From the NCBI GenBank assembly GCA_019925105.1, contig JAHGAU010000019.1, forward strand, positions 310,001-374,000: 64,000 nt of DNA, written 5' to 3'. Position numbers and translations under genes: made by a program. Within the stretch, counting starts at the first letter, position 1. Each line of letters starts with the position of its first letter. The DNA is from Niebla homalea (Eukaryota; Ascomycota; Lecanoromycetes; Lecanorales; Ramalinaceae). The notes under the pieces are model-generated. The model was not told where the DNA came from. It did no database searches and worked only from the letters and a program-made list of their open reading frames with translations. This document shows, piece by piece, positions 35,396-48,875 of the stretch.

Positions 35396-35485
35396 TTGCT
35401 TACCTCTCAGGTTCTCCATCCAAATCACGGTATTTTTCGGCCTGTTGCGGTAGGGGCATACGGGTATCGGGCGTCGCATTATAGT
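35396..35485 (-). other. Unique island inside TIR element B
   Basis: The counterpart of 22131-22220. The minus-strand frame [18 protein letters not shown] runs on to a GAG AG|GTAAGC splice-donor-like junction at about 35403. It retains CpA sites (CCAAATCACGG) that RIP would usually remove. Confidence 0.5.
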
Positions 35486-35516
35486 GAAGGGCCTGGTGAA
35501 GGGCTTAGTAAAGGGT

Positions 35517-36482
<966 letters not shown>

Positions 36483-38619
36483 GTATTACCAAAAAAAAAA
36501 AAAAAAAAAAGAACGTATTCGTAAAGTCTTTCTGAAGTCACTTTGACGCCGAGTTGACGCCGAGTTGACGCCGAGTTGACGCCGAGTTAACGGTACTTTT
36601 AATTTAAATTCACTTTAACGTATCTTTCAATAATAAGCCATGTTGACTACCCGTTGATACCGCGTTTAAAACTATATGAATTCCCCTAAGGTAAGAAAGA
36701 CTTTATTATAGGGGGTTTTCTTTTAAGCTTAATCCCTTTATTAATAAATTAACGGTAATAAATATTATAAAATTAATAAATAAAGGACTAAATAACGATT
36801 AATAACCTTTAAAAGTTAAAGGAGAGAAATACCCTTAAGGTATATATAGTCTTAAAGAACCGTTACGGTATTAATATTAAGTATTTAATCGATATTATAA
36901 AAAGCCCGGATACGATTTAAGAACGACTTAAAAATTAATATAAGTTATAAGGATCCGAATTATATACGGAACTTATATAGGAATTTATAGGCTTATAAAA
37001 GACCTTAAATATAATAATTAATAAGTATAATAGCCGTTATTAAAAAGTTTATATTAAGATTAAGGCGATTAATAGCTTTTTAATTATCCTAGATTATTTT
37101 ATTATTTAAATATTCTTAAATAAATTAAAGGAATCATAATAAACGTAATACTCGGTATTTACTTAAACAACGGTATAATAAGGCCCGGGTACCTTTAAAT
37201 TTTACGATATTATATAAAGGGCCCGTAATAAGGAAGCTCGGGCGGCTATTTAATAATTAAACGTCTTAATATAAACCTATAAGGATATATTAAAGGGTTA
37301 TAATAAAAGGATTTTTAATAAGACCCGGGAAAAGCTTATTTATTAATATTATACTTAGAAAAAGTATAATAATAAATATATTAAAGATAAATACTAAAAC
37401 CTTTATCCTAAAAAGAAGTTTATAAAATTCCGTATTAAAAAGCTTAAAATTATTAAAGAAATTATTATATTTATAAACTTTTTAATAATTAACTTTTACT
37501 TATTAATATATATATAATAATTAATAATAATAATATCGGTTACCTTAATAAAGCTATAAAAGCTAATAATCCTTAATAATAATTATAATTAATATATTTT
37601 TTATAAAAGGAAATTCTTTTAAAGGAAATTAAGACTTTATTAATCTTTATCTTTAAAGCCTAAATTAATAAGAATGAATTATATAAAGGGTATAAGTATT
37701 ACTTATATAATATATAAGGTAGATAATAAGCCCGTTAAAATGAAATTTACGGATACAGTATACTCCCCGGTAAACTTAATTAATCTTATATTTAAAACGT
37801 AACTTTTAAATTATAAGGCTTAACTTAATATAACGCAGACGGTTTAAACGGTAACGTATAATTAAAAAAAGCTTATTTATAGTAAATAAAACGGCTTATT
37901 TATAGTTAACCTATAAGAATTTACCCTTATTATAACGGCGTTTAACGTACCTTTAACTATACTTACTTAATATATACGTATAAGTTACTTTAGAGCTTAG
38001 AAATTTTTTTAATTAACGGATATATTAATTAAAATAAATCTTAAACGTAAACGCTATAATAATAATAAGGCCGAAAATACTTATTATACGTATTATATTA
38101 CCGGACGGTTATGCTCTTAATTATATAAGGGATACCTTAAATTTATAGAAAACCCGTTAAAGCTTATTTATATAAATCTTTTAAGGATAATTAATCTTTA
38201 AGGGTATAATAAAATAATATATTATATAAACTTCCGTAATAATAAGACTATAATATTAGAAATTTACCCGTTAATATATAAATCGGACGTAATTTAACGG
38301 TTTAAAGAGTTTAAAGCTAAATATAAACGACCCCCAGATTAAAAGATTAAACGCCTTCGGGCCGATAATAAGGGTAAATATACGTTTAAGGCTTTCTTAA
38401 ATTACTTAAAATAATATAAGATTATCTTCAAGGTAATAATACGTAAAAGCCTTAAATAAAATTTAATTAATAAAAAAATTAACCGGAAGATTAATAAAAA
38501 GATTAAGGTTATACGGGTAATAAAAGGCATACTTAAAAGCTTTTAGCCGGAGCTAGTTTAAACGGTAAACTATATAATTATATAAATACTATATATACGG
38601 TTTAAAGGGGTAATATTAT

Positions 38620-39577
38620 TGATTGATTGATTTATACTACGGATCTAACTAAGCTAATTCCGGCGTTCCCTAATACTTAGCTATTTAACCTTACTAATAA
38701 CCGTAAAAAACCTGACATCTATAACGTCAGGAATAAAAACCGGTATTTACCTAGCCTTTACTTATATTTTAAGGGTTAAGAATATTTATGGTTATCTAAA
38801 GAATAAGAATTTATTTATACGTTTTTTCTAAGAAAACCTATAATATTACGACTAAATTTACTTAAGGGTTATCCTTAAACCTATTGCTTTTTTATTACCT
38901 TACGGGTTTATTTAATATTAAAATTTCAGAATTCCGATTATATTATTAAATATCCTTATTAATACGTATATTATTATTATCTTATTTATATAACTTTATT
39001 GACCGATATAGTATTATTTCTTACGCCGCCCTGGTATTTATAGCCCCCTTAACCCTTTATTAAGTATAGTTTTCCCGCCGCTGCTTTTTACCCTTAGGTT
39101 AACGGCGAGGTTTCTTAGTTAAATTTTTAATTATTTCCTTTATTTCCTTAATTAAGCTGAACTATAATAATAAATTTATAATTATTATAAATTTAATGGC
39201 CGCTTTAATACCCTTTTTACTAATAAGTATTTAGCGATAATTATTGGTCCCTACCCTTTTAATTAGTTTTAATTTAAGCTCCTTAAACAGTAAATAGGAG
39301 ATTAATACGTATACAGCGTCTTACTTTTATTACCTATATTTATAGTTAACGTTAATCCGGTTACCGGCGTATATAATAAAGAGGAAATAAACTAAGCCGT
39401 TCTTACTTATCCGGAGTTAAATTACTAGCGCGCTATCGCTTTTCCTTATAATCCCGTAACGCCGGAGATGCTTATTAGTGACCTCATCGCTATCCAGCGC
39501 CGGGTGCCGTCGCCCTTAGGGGATCGATTCTCTGTATCTGCGCCAGCGCTCTGTCCACCTCCCTATGGTCCACAGGG
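38620..39577 (-). mobile_element. LINE-B copy, 5'-truncated, minus strand
   Basis: A 958-bp LINE fragment in copia F2 with the 13-bp duplication GGGGTAATATTAT (38607-38619, 39578-39590). The tail is (TGAT)n at the left. The right 110 bp is free of RIP. It encodes the C-terminal end of a Tad-type ORF2: RRHPALDSDEVTNKHLRRYG, then IRKSDSALVI. Truncation at the 5' end reflects incomplete reverse transcription. Confidence 0.88.
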
Positions 39578-42060
39578 GGGGTAATATTATATTAAACTTA
39601 ATATAATAAAAAACCGGACGTATTCTTTATATAAACCTTAAAATCAATTATATACGTAAGAACTATAAGTTACCGGGTTAAGCTTAATAATAAGTTAAAA
39701 TTATATATCTTAATAAATTTTAATAAAGGGATTAATAAATACTTTAAAGTAATTAATTTATAAATCAAACGGTTTAATTTTATAGTAAAGAACGTATATA
39801 ACGTATATATTGAAGAAAGATAAATAATACCGTTAAATAACTCGGATTATAAAAAGCTTATTAATCAAATTTAAAAGCTTAAGAAAATAAAAAAACCTTA
39901 ATAAGACCTTAATTTAAAAGAGAAGTTTAGGAATTACGGTTTAATTAAAATAGATATTATTAATATAAACTTTATTTTTATTAAGCGATTTATACGTCCA
40001 GTTATAGTTTTTACTTATTAAATAACTTTACCGGACCTTTTAAGTTTAACGGTTAAAGACTTAAAGATTAATTATAATTAAGGGTAAAGGTAATAAATTA
40101 AAAACTTAATTAAAAATAACCTTAACCTTATGTTTCCGGATAAACCGCGTAATATATTATTAAATTTACTCTTTTTCTTAACTTTATTAACCCGTAATAA
40201 GGATAAACCGTTATACTTTTTAACCCTAATATCCCTTAAAATAACCCCGGAACTTATTAAGCCTAAAATTTATAAAGAAACTATAATAAATAAATATATC
40301 CGGATAAATTAAGAATTAACGGAAGATAATAAATACGGTTCTTTTAAAGAAAATGATACTTAAGTCCTAATTATATAGAGTTAAATCCCCGCCGGTATAA
40401 CGATACTATAAGGACGGTAAGTTTATATCCTTAAACGTAAAGTTAATAATAATATAATTCATTATAAAACCTAATGGGTAATACGTGGTTTTAAATAACG
40501 TAAAAATATCGACTATAATAAGACGTTTACCTTAATAATAAAACTTATAAACTATAAGGTTTTCTTTATTTTTATAGCGGTTAATAATTAAGATTTAAAG
40601 TAAATAAACGTTAAAATAACGTTCCTTTATAATTTTATTAAGGAAAAAATATATATAAAATAGTTAAAAGGATAAGAAAAGATTAATAAGGACGGTAAAA
40701 AGCTTTATTATAAGCTTAAAAAGGGCCTATATAGATTAAAGTAATTATTACGGTTATAATATAATCGTTTCTAGGAGTTTATAATTATATAAGGTTTTAA
40801 ACTTATTTATACGGACTATTATATATTCCTTTACCTTAAAACCGGTACGATTATAGCCGTATATATAAATAACGTCCTGGTAATTAATCCGTTTAAATAA
40901 GGGATTCGGGACTTAAAGGTTATACTTAATTAGGAATTCTATATATTTAACTTAAGTTTAATAAGCTATTATTTAAATATTATTATTACGTAAAATTAAT
41001 AAAATTAAACGATCCGTTTTAACCAGGAAACCTATATTAAAAGGGTAATATAAGATTACGGTTAATAAAAGGCCTACCTAATATATATACTTATATTAGT
41101 CAATTTTAAACCGGAACCGTTATTTAAGGGCTATTAAGTAAAGCCGGAGTTTAAATAATAATATTAATCGGCCGTAGGTTTATTAATATACGTTATACTA
41201 AGTATACGACCGGATATAACTTATACGGTAATAGTTATTAACCGGTATTCTGTAAATCCGTCCTACCAATATTGGCTATATATAAAATAAATTATACGTT
41301 ATTTACGGATTATTATATATTTCCAGTTAATATATAAGGGTAAGCTTAAAACTCTTAATAAGTATACCGACTCCGATTTTACGGTTAACTCCACCCGTAG
41401 GTTAACTTTAAACTACCTCTTTAACGTAAAGAGTATATTAATTTATTAGTCCTTAAAAAGGTAATTAATTATAACGTTATTTACCTATAAAGCTGAGTAT
41501 ACGGGATAAACATAGGCTATTAAGGAAGTTATCTGGCTAAAAGATTTATTAGGGTAAATATAACCCGATAAATCTAGATATATACCTATTATTACGATCT
41601 ATAGTAATAATTAAGGGGCTATCGTACTAGTTAAAAACCCGGTATATTATGTAAGGATAAAGCATATAAATATTTAACTATACTGGCTACGGGAATAACT
41701 TAAGGCTAATACCGTTAATCTCGAGTATATTTATATTACGGAGCAGGTAGCTAACGGGTTAATAAAGGCTTTACTTATTAAGACTTTTATATAATTCAGA
41801 CGGGCGTTAAGCCTTAAGGAGCCATTATATCGATAGTCTAAGGACCGTATGCTTATTAACGGTGGACCTGATAATAAGCCGGGTAATAAGTAATGGGTAG
41901 GTGGTAGCCATGCAGGGGAGCTAGCCACTCAACAATTAGGGGAGCTACTCAGTAAATACGGTAACTGGACTCTTATACAAAAAAGGACATGACGTCAGGG
42001 CTATAAAGGAGCTGTTCAGTGAGTGAGATTTACGGGCTATGTACGAAGTTTGAAGGGGAG

Positions 42061-42222
42061 TGTTGAATATGCAGGATCGCCACTTGGGAGATTACGTAAC
42101 GCGGATCAGATTAGATAAGGCGGACGTGCTAAACCCAAGTGGGATAGCGGCATATGGCCTTGCATATAGTCTCACTTTGTACATAGTAATAATCAAGCAA
42201 CTTACACCTCTCAATTTCAACA
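42061..42222 (+). repeat. Copia F2 3' LTR
   Basis: A 162-bp LTR, almost free of RIP (retains GTGGGATAGCGGCATATGG), preceded by GAAGGGGAG and followed by AAGCT. Confidence 0.94.
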
Positions 42223-42482
42223 AAGCTTTATTACTTATTATTAACCTTTAAATTACGATTTTCGTTAAGTAAAAAGAAACTCCGGGCTTATTATTATTTA
42301 CTTTATAAAACGTTCCGTTTTATACGTACCTTATTTAAGAAGGCTATAGTCTTAAAAGATAACGATCTAAAATACTATTTACCATTATTATTATCCAAAT
42401 TATCCCTATTTAAGGGCTTAATATCATTAATTATAATCCCGTCGTCCTTTAACAATATAGATTTCTTTAACCTTTAAGTTAA

Positions 42483-42544
<62 letters not shown>

Positions 42545-42550
42545 TATTAT
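42483..42550 (+). repeat. (ATT)n microsatellite
   Basis: About 20 units of ATT/TTA with one interruption (ACTATT), inside the gag region of copia F1. Confidence 0.95.
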
Positions 42551-43399
42551 GTCCGACTTCTTTAAGATTGCCGGTACCTTTAATAAGGTTATTAAGCTTA
42601 AGGATAACCTTAGGTATATTATATAGGAATATTAGATAAGTAAAAGGCTCGAGCTTATTTAACTTAATTACTAAATTATAGATTCTAGCTTACGCCTTAT
42701 TAAGACCGATATTCTTAAAGGTAATAAGCTTATAAAGGCCTAAAATATTTATAATTAAGGGCACTTTATAATTTATGCCGTAATTCGTATAAGGATTAAG
42801 GGGACCAATTAATACGCTATTAAAAATATTAAGAATATTAAAGTAACGTAAAATACCCTCCGTATTCAGTATTAGCTTAAGGGCTTAAATTATTTTACGT
42901 TAACCCTTAAGCGTTTTACTTCTTTTACCTTTAGTTAATACTTAAATCCAAATAAGTATTACAATAAATATTAAGACTTTTTTAATAAATTATAGAATTT
43001 TTAAAATATAGTTATTATTAATAATAACGTATTTATTTAATAGTTTTATAAAAGCTTTAACCCGGAGTATAAAGTTTATATTAATTAATATAACGATAAG
43101 CATAAGTTATTTTAAATGGCCGATAGTAATATTAACGTTTTAAAATACGTACTTATTTATATAATTAACCGGTTTCTTTAATATAAAGCCTTAAATAAGA
43201 TATCTACGTCCAATATTATAGCCCTTACGGTTATTATTATTAATTTATGCTTCCGGGATGATATCCGCTTTAATAATTCTACTCCGCTTTATATTCCTTT
43301 ATAATTTAATATCCGTTAAGGCTATTACGTTAAAATCCTATTAAAAAAACGTTTTTATATCGTTACCGGCTATCGATTACCTTATAGGTATAATAAATC

Positions 43400-43530
43400 G
43401 ACCTATAGTAATGATAATAGGCGCCGTAATAACGATAATAATAATAATATAGGCACCGGTAACGATTAAAAACGCCGGCGCCGCGGTAGCGGCGGTAATA
43501 GCGGTAATAAAAATAATAATAAGGGTAATA
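43400..43530 (+). pseudogene. Copia F1 gag C-terminal basic region
   Basis: Low-complexity codons for Asn, Arg and Gly (frame includes NDNNRRRNND-like and RRRRGSGGNSGNK). They precede the protease and fit a nucleic-acid-binding gag tail. The inverted copy at 63704-63889 shows the same region; the open frame seen there is its antisense and not a gene. Confidence 0.6.
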
Positions 43531-43599
43531 ATAAGTTTAAGGATAAGGAATATAAAGCCTTTTTAAGGGCTAAAATTTTAGTAAACTTGGCCTTTATAT

Positions 43600-43900
43600 A
43601 CGTTGCCGTTATTATACCGGCTTTATTACCTGTTATTTATTGGGATTATTAAGTATATTTAATTATAAACATATTATTTCTTATTATCTATATCTTTAAT
43701 ACCGGTTATATAAATTATATCGTTAATAATAGTTATATATTTATCTATAGGGAGCTCCTCCCCGAATTTATTTTTATTAAAGGCTTTTCCGGGGGGAGGA
43801 GTATTATCTATATTAAAGTTATTAAAATCCTATATTAATTTAATAAAAGTATCCGTAATTTAATTATTTATAACGTTTTTTTTATCCTTAATAATACCTT
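43600..43900 (+). pseudogene. Copia F1 protease region
   Basis: The frame contains IYRELLPEFIFIKGFSGG (about 43743-43800), the block that follows the active-site D-S-G in fungal copia proteases (YRELPEPVPIKGF-like). The catalytic triplet itself is obscured by RIP. Confidence 0.65.
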
Positions 43901-44449
43901 TAATTTTATTAACCCCGGATAATTATAATGAGCCGGTTATCCTTTTAAATAAAGTAACGACCCATAAGATTTAAATATATTTATTAACCGTAATAATATC
44001 TTTATAAAATTCTTATTAACGGCCCTTTACCTCCTTAAAGTTAATATTAAAGTTATTAATAACTTAATACCCGTAACTTTATATATTATTACCGTAAATT
44101 AAGAAGCCTTAAAATATTAATATAAAATAACGGGGTATATAAAGGAATAAAATATTAAATTTTTACCGGAAATAATAATTATTATTGATTTTTTTAACTT
44201 ATTAAATTTATTAAAGGACTATAAATATATCGTTTATACGGAAATATGAATAAAGCTTAAGTTAAATAAAAGTTATATTAAGCCTGATACCTATTAAAAT
44301 AAACTTATTTATTCCGATTTAATTAACCTTATTAATAGTATAAAAGTTAATCATAAGTAAGTTATTATTTTTATTAAAGACGTTATTAAAGTTATTTATA
44401 TAACCTTATTATTAGACTTTTCCTATAAAACGGTCCTTAAGGCCTTTTA

Positions 44450-44560
44450 AGGCTATATAAAAAGGATTTATTATTTAAACCGCTTTATCTGCTACGTATA
44501 TACCGATAATAATAATATATATAGCGGTTTCCAATTTAATAATTAACGGTACGTTAAAGG
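44450..44560 (+). pseudogene. Copia F1 integrase core
   Basis: VYTDNNNIYSGFQFNN*R at about 44497-44550 is the RIPped TDNGxEYxxxxF block with the second catalytic Asp of the DDE integrase. The Gly to Asn and Glu to Ile substitutions are consistent with decay. Confidence 0.7.
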
Positions 44561-45699
44561 GATTTAATAGGAATTTATAGTACTTTATAACCCTTAATAA
44601 AACGGTATTTTTAAACGAATAAATTAAACCTTTATTATATAAACTTATATAATACTATTAAATAGTAACTTATTACGTATTCTTATTACGGAGCTTATTA
44701 TTATAGCGGTTTTTATATATAATATAATATTTATAAGTACTTACGACGTATTAAATTAGGTTATAAGCCTTAAGAAACTTAATTAATCTTTTATTAAAAG
44801 GGTTAAATAACGCGGTATATATTAAAAGCGTAAGTTTCCGGGTATAAATTAAATAAAATTCTAAATTAAGGTTATTAAAGGACGTTTTATCGGCTTTAAA
44901 AGTTATTACGTTTATAAAATACTTATACCGAATAACCGGGTTTAACGTTATAATTATATTAAATAATTAAAGGATAAGGCCGTTTAGCCTAAATGTAAGG
45001 CCGATAATCCCTTACCCGTTTATCACTTAATACCGAGATAAAAAGAGATAATTACCGTGGATTTCTAATTATTATTAAAACGGATACGTTTTAATAATAA
45101 TAAAAATATAGATAATAAGCCGGTTATTATTATTATATAAGGTTTTTATATTATAAACATTATAAATAAAATTAATAATATTATTATTAAAGATATAACC
45201 GAACTTATATTTAATAAGTAACTTAAGCCCCATATTACCTTAAAACTTATAATTATTAAGGAAAATATTAATAAGGAAGACTTATTTATATTATCCTTAT
45301 TTATTTTTAAAAGTAATACTATAAAGGAATCTCCGGGTATATATACCTTTATAAATTTAAACTTAAACTTATTTAATCTTTACGATTTAATCTTATATTA
45401 TTACCCGTTTTTAAAAGAATTTATTGAATCTTTAAACCCGCTTACTTAAGTTTATATAGTTAAAATATAACCTTTAAGTTACCGGCGTTACCGGGACTTT
45501 AATTATTAAGCCATTAGCTTTTAATTAACGTTTATATATCTTATAACCGCAATTCTTACGGACTATATTAAGCTTATAACTTATATATAAGTTATAAAAA
45601 ACGTATACCGTAAAGTAAAATAAGAGTTTACTATAGAAAATAAAGTTAAATCCTTAAAAAAAAATAAAACTTAAGTTTTAATAGATTTACCTCCCGGTA

Positions 45700-46700
45700 T
45701 TAACGTATTAAATAATAAGTAAATCTATAAATATAAACGTAAACTAAACGGTAATATTACCCGGTATAAGGTTTAGTAAGTCGTCCGTAATTTTTAATAA
45801 AAAAAAAGCTTAGACTTTTTCGATACTTTTATAACGGTTATTAAGTTTATAAGCTATAAAACCTTCTTTATTATAACGGTTATATATAACCTAAAAATTA
45901 AGTAAATAAACGTTAAAATAGTATTCTTTTATAATAATATTTTTAAAAAGATTTATATTTTTTAATTAACGGGCTTTAATAATAACTTAAAACGTATTTA
46001 TCTATTAAATAAAGCTTTTTATAAGCTTAAATAGTTACCCCGGATTTAGTATTAATACCTTTTTATATTCCTTAAAAAACTTAATTATTATTATATTAAT
46101 AAAGATTATAAGGTAATATTAAACCCAAATATTAATATTATTATTACCGTATATATCGATAATATCTTAATAATAAGAATTAATAAATAAGTTATTATTA
46201 ATTTAAAAACTTAATTAAATAAAAAGTTCAAGATATCCGATCTGGGTTTATATAATTAATACTTAAGTATAAATATTACCCGTAATCGATAAAATTAAAC
46301 CTTAACTCTTAATTAAGAGAATTACGTTAAATAGGTCTTTACTTAATTTAATATATATAACGATCCTCTCTTTAAGGGTAATAATATAATTATCTTTATA
46401 AATATAAATACCCGTTTTAAGCCGGTGGATAAAAAATATACCACCTTAAAATAATTCTAGCTTAAATATTAATCCGTAATTGGCTTACTTATATACGTTA
46501 TAATAAATATCAGGTTTAATATAGCTTATATAGTATCGGTAATATTACGTTACGCGTTTAATTTTAATAAAAAGTATTAAATAGCCGTTAAAAAGATTTT
46601 CCGTTACCTCTATAATATAATTTCTTTAAAGCTCGTCTTTTAAGGCCCTTTAAAGCCCCTTAATAATTATATAGACTTAAATTACGCCGGCAATCCATAA
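45700..46700 (+). pseudogene. Copia F1 reverse transcriptase
   Basis: The domain starts KYKRKLNGNITRYK near 45731 and includes the YVDD box as VYIDNILI at 46149-46172. The connection and RNase H (TLFTYKAEYVGQYN) follow at 46775-46822. Stops are TAA/TAG at former Gln and Trp codons. This is the best-preserved RT in the window. Confidence 0.82.
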
Positions 46701-47371
46701 ATACGTCGGTTTACCTCCGGATATACCTTTAACCTAAGAAATATAGCTATTAACTAATCCTTAAAACGTTAATTAACTATAACCCTATTTACCTATAAAG
46801 CCGAATACGTAGGACAATATAACGTTATTAAAGAAGCGATTTAACTTAAACGGTTATTAGCTTAACTTATTAAAATTACCTTAAATCCAACGGTATTACC
46901 GGCCCTTAAAGATAAGGATATTATACAGAACTATACTCTTCTTATTTAGCCTAAACCCAATACTAAGACCCTTACCCTTATTACGGTAATCTTTTATAAT
47001 AATTAGGGAGCAATTATATTAACGAAGGACCCCATAAACCACTTAAAAATAAAGCATATATATATTAAGTATTACTTTCTTTAGGAGTATATAACCAATA
47101 AACAGGTAAAGCTTATATATTATTTTACCGGGGATATAGTAATTAACGGCCTCACAAAGCCGTTATTAAGGGACGGCTTTCTTAAATTTAGGAATCATTT
47201 AAGACTAGAGTAACTATACCTCTAAAGTTTTGGGATAAATATACCCCTTACTATTAAAGTCGGGATAAACATACCCGTTACTACGGTAATACGGTTCAAT
47301 GGGAGCTTTTACTCCTTGTTTAATGAATAGTACGGTGTTATAATGTTATAAAGCTATTAATCGAATAAGAA

Positions 47372-47509
47372 TATCAGAAGTGTAGAAGGCAGAGACCTTG
47401 GTTATTACCAAAAGGGGACTAGCTTACTTCCTGGACTTCTCATAGATAGATATCGCTTAGCACCTTACATAGTACTTAACTAAGCAAGTTACACCCTACC
47501 ATTTCAACA
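47372..47509 (+). repeat. Copia F1 3' LTR
   Basis: A 138-bp LTR: inner start TATCAGAAGTG, outer end ACACCCTACCATTTCAACA intact. TAAAC follows. Confidence 0.93.
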
Positions 47510-48875
47510 TAAACCGGGGTATTTACGGGTCGCCGGCGTAATTTTAGTCCGTATAATTATTAAGGGGCTTTAAAGGGCCTTAAAAGACGAGCTTTAGGGA
47601 GGCTATACCGTGAAGGTAACGGAAGATCTTTCTAACGGCTATTTAATACCCTTCGTTAAAGTTAAACGCGTAACGTAATAATATTATTAATACCGTATAA
47701 ACTATATTAAACTTAATACCCGTTATAATATATAATAATAAGCCGATAACGAATTAATATTTAAGTTAAAATTACTTTAAAGCGGTATACTCCTTATTAA
47801 TTGGTTTAAAACGGGTATTTACGTTTATAAGGATAATTATATTATTACCCTTAAAGAGGAGATTATTATATATATCAAATTAAGTAAAAACCTATTTAAC
47901 GTAGCTTTCTTAATTAAGAATTAAGGTTTAATTTTATTGATTATGGGTAATACTTATATTTAAGTATTGATTATAGAGGCCTAAATTGGATATCTTAAAG
48001 TTCTTTTTTAATTAACTTTTTAAATCGGTAATAACCCGTTTATTAATTTTTATTATTAAAATGTTATCGATATATATAGTAACGACATTATTAATATCCG
48101 GATTTAAGAATGCCTTATAATCTTTATTAATATAACGGTAATTAAGCTTCTTAAGAAATATAAAGAAATATTAATATTAAATCCAGGGTAAATATTTAAG
48201 CTTATAAAGAGCTTTATTTAATAAGTAAACCCCTTTTAAGTTATTACCTAATAACTTGAAACGAGTTTACTTATATTAAAGCCCGTTAATTAATAAATAT
48301 AAATCTTTTGAAGGATATTACCTTAAAAAAACGTTTTTTTAACGTTTATTTACTTAATCTTTAGGTTATATATAGCCGTTATAGTAAAAAGGGCCCTATA
48401 GCTTATAAGCTTAATAACCGTTATAAAGGTATCGAAGAAATTCAAACCTTTTTTTTTATTAAAAGCCATATACTACCTACCTGGCCTTATACCGGATAAT
48501 ATTACCATTTAATTTACGTTTATATTTATAGACTTGGTTGCTATTTTATATATTAATATTAAGAGGTAAATCTATTAAGATTTAAATTTTATTCTTCTCT
48601 AGGGACTTAACTTTATTCTCCATAATAAGCTTTTACTTTATTCTATAATATATATCCTTGTAAACTTAATATAATCCATAAAACTCGCGGTTATAAAATA
48701 TATAAGCGTTAATTAAGAACCGGTAACTTAATAATTAAAGTCCCGATTTTGCCGGTAATTTAAAGGTTATATTTTGGTTATATAAACTTAAGTAAATAAG
48801 TTTTAAGATTTATTAAGTTCTCTTAAAAATAAATAATAATATAGAATTAAATCGTAAAGATTAAATAAACTTAAG
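47510..48875 (-). mobile_element. Copia F1 copy b, segment 2 (RNase H, RT)
   Basis: This continues the minus-strand F1 from 32457. It reads leftward through RT into RNase H on the minus strand and is interrupted at 48875 by LINE-A copy 3. Confidence 0.88.

Noticed and set aside
39470..39577. GC-rich patch as a host gene fragment
   Set aside because: It continues in frame into the LINE-B ORF2 C-terminus and lies inside the 13-bp duplication, so it belongs to the LINE.
40130..42251. Short frames at 40130-40312, 41731-41928 and 42060-42251
   Set aside because: They fall inside RIPped pol and the LTR of copia F2. The last is the LTR itself read through.
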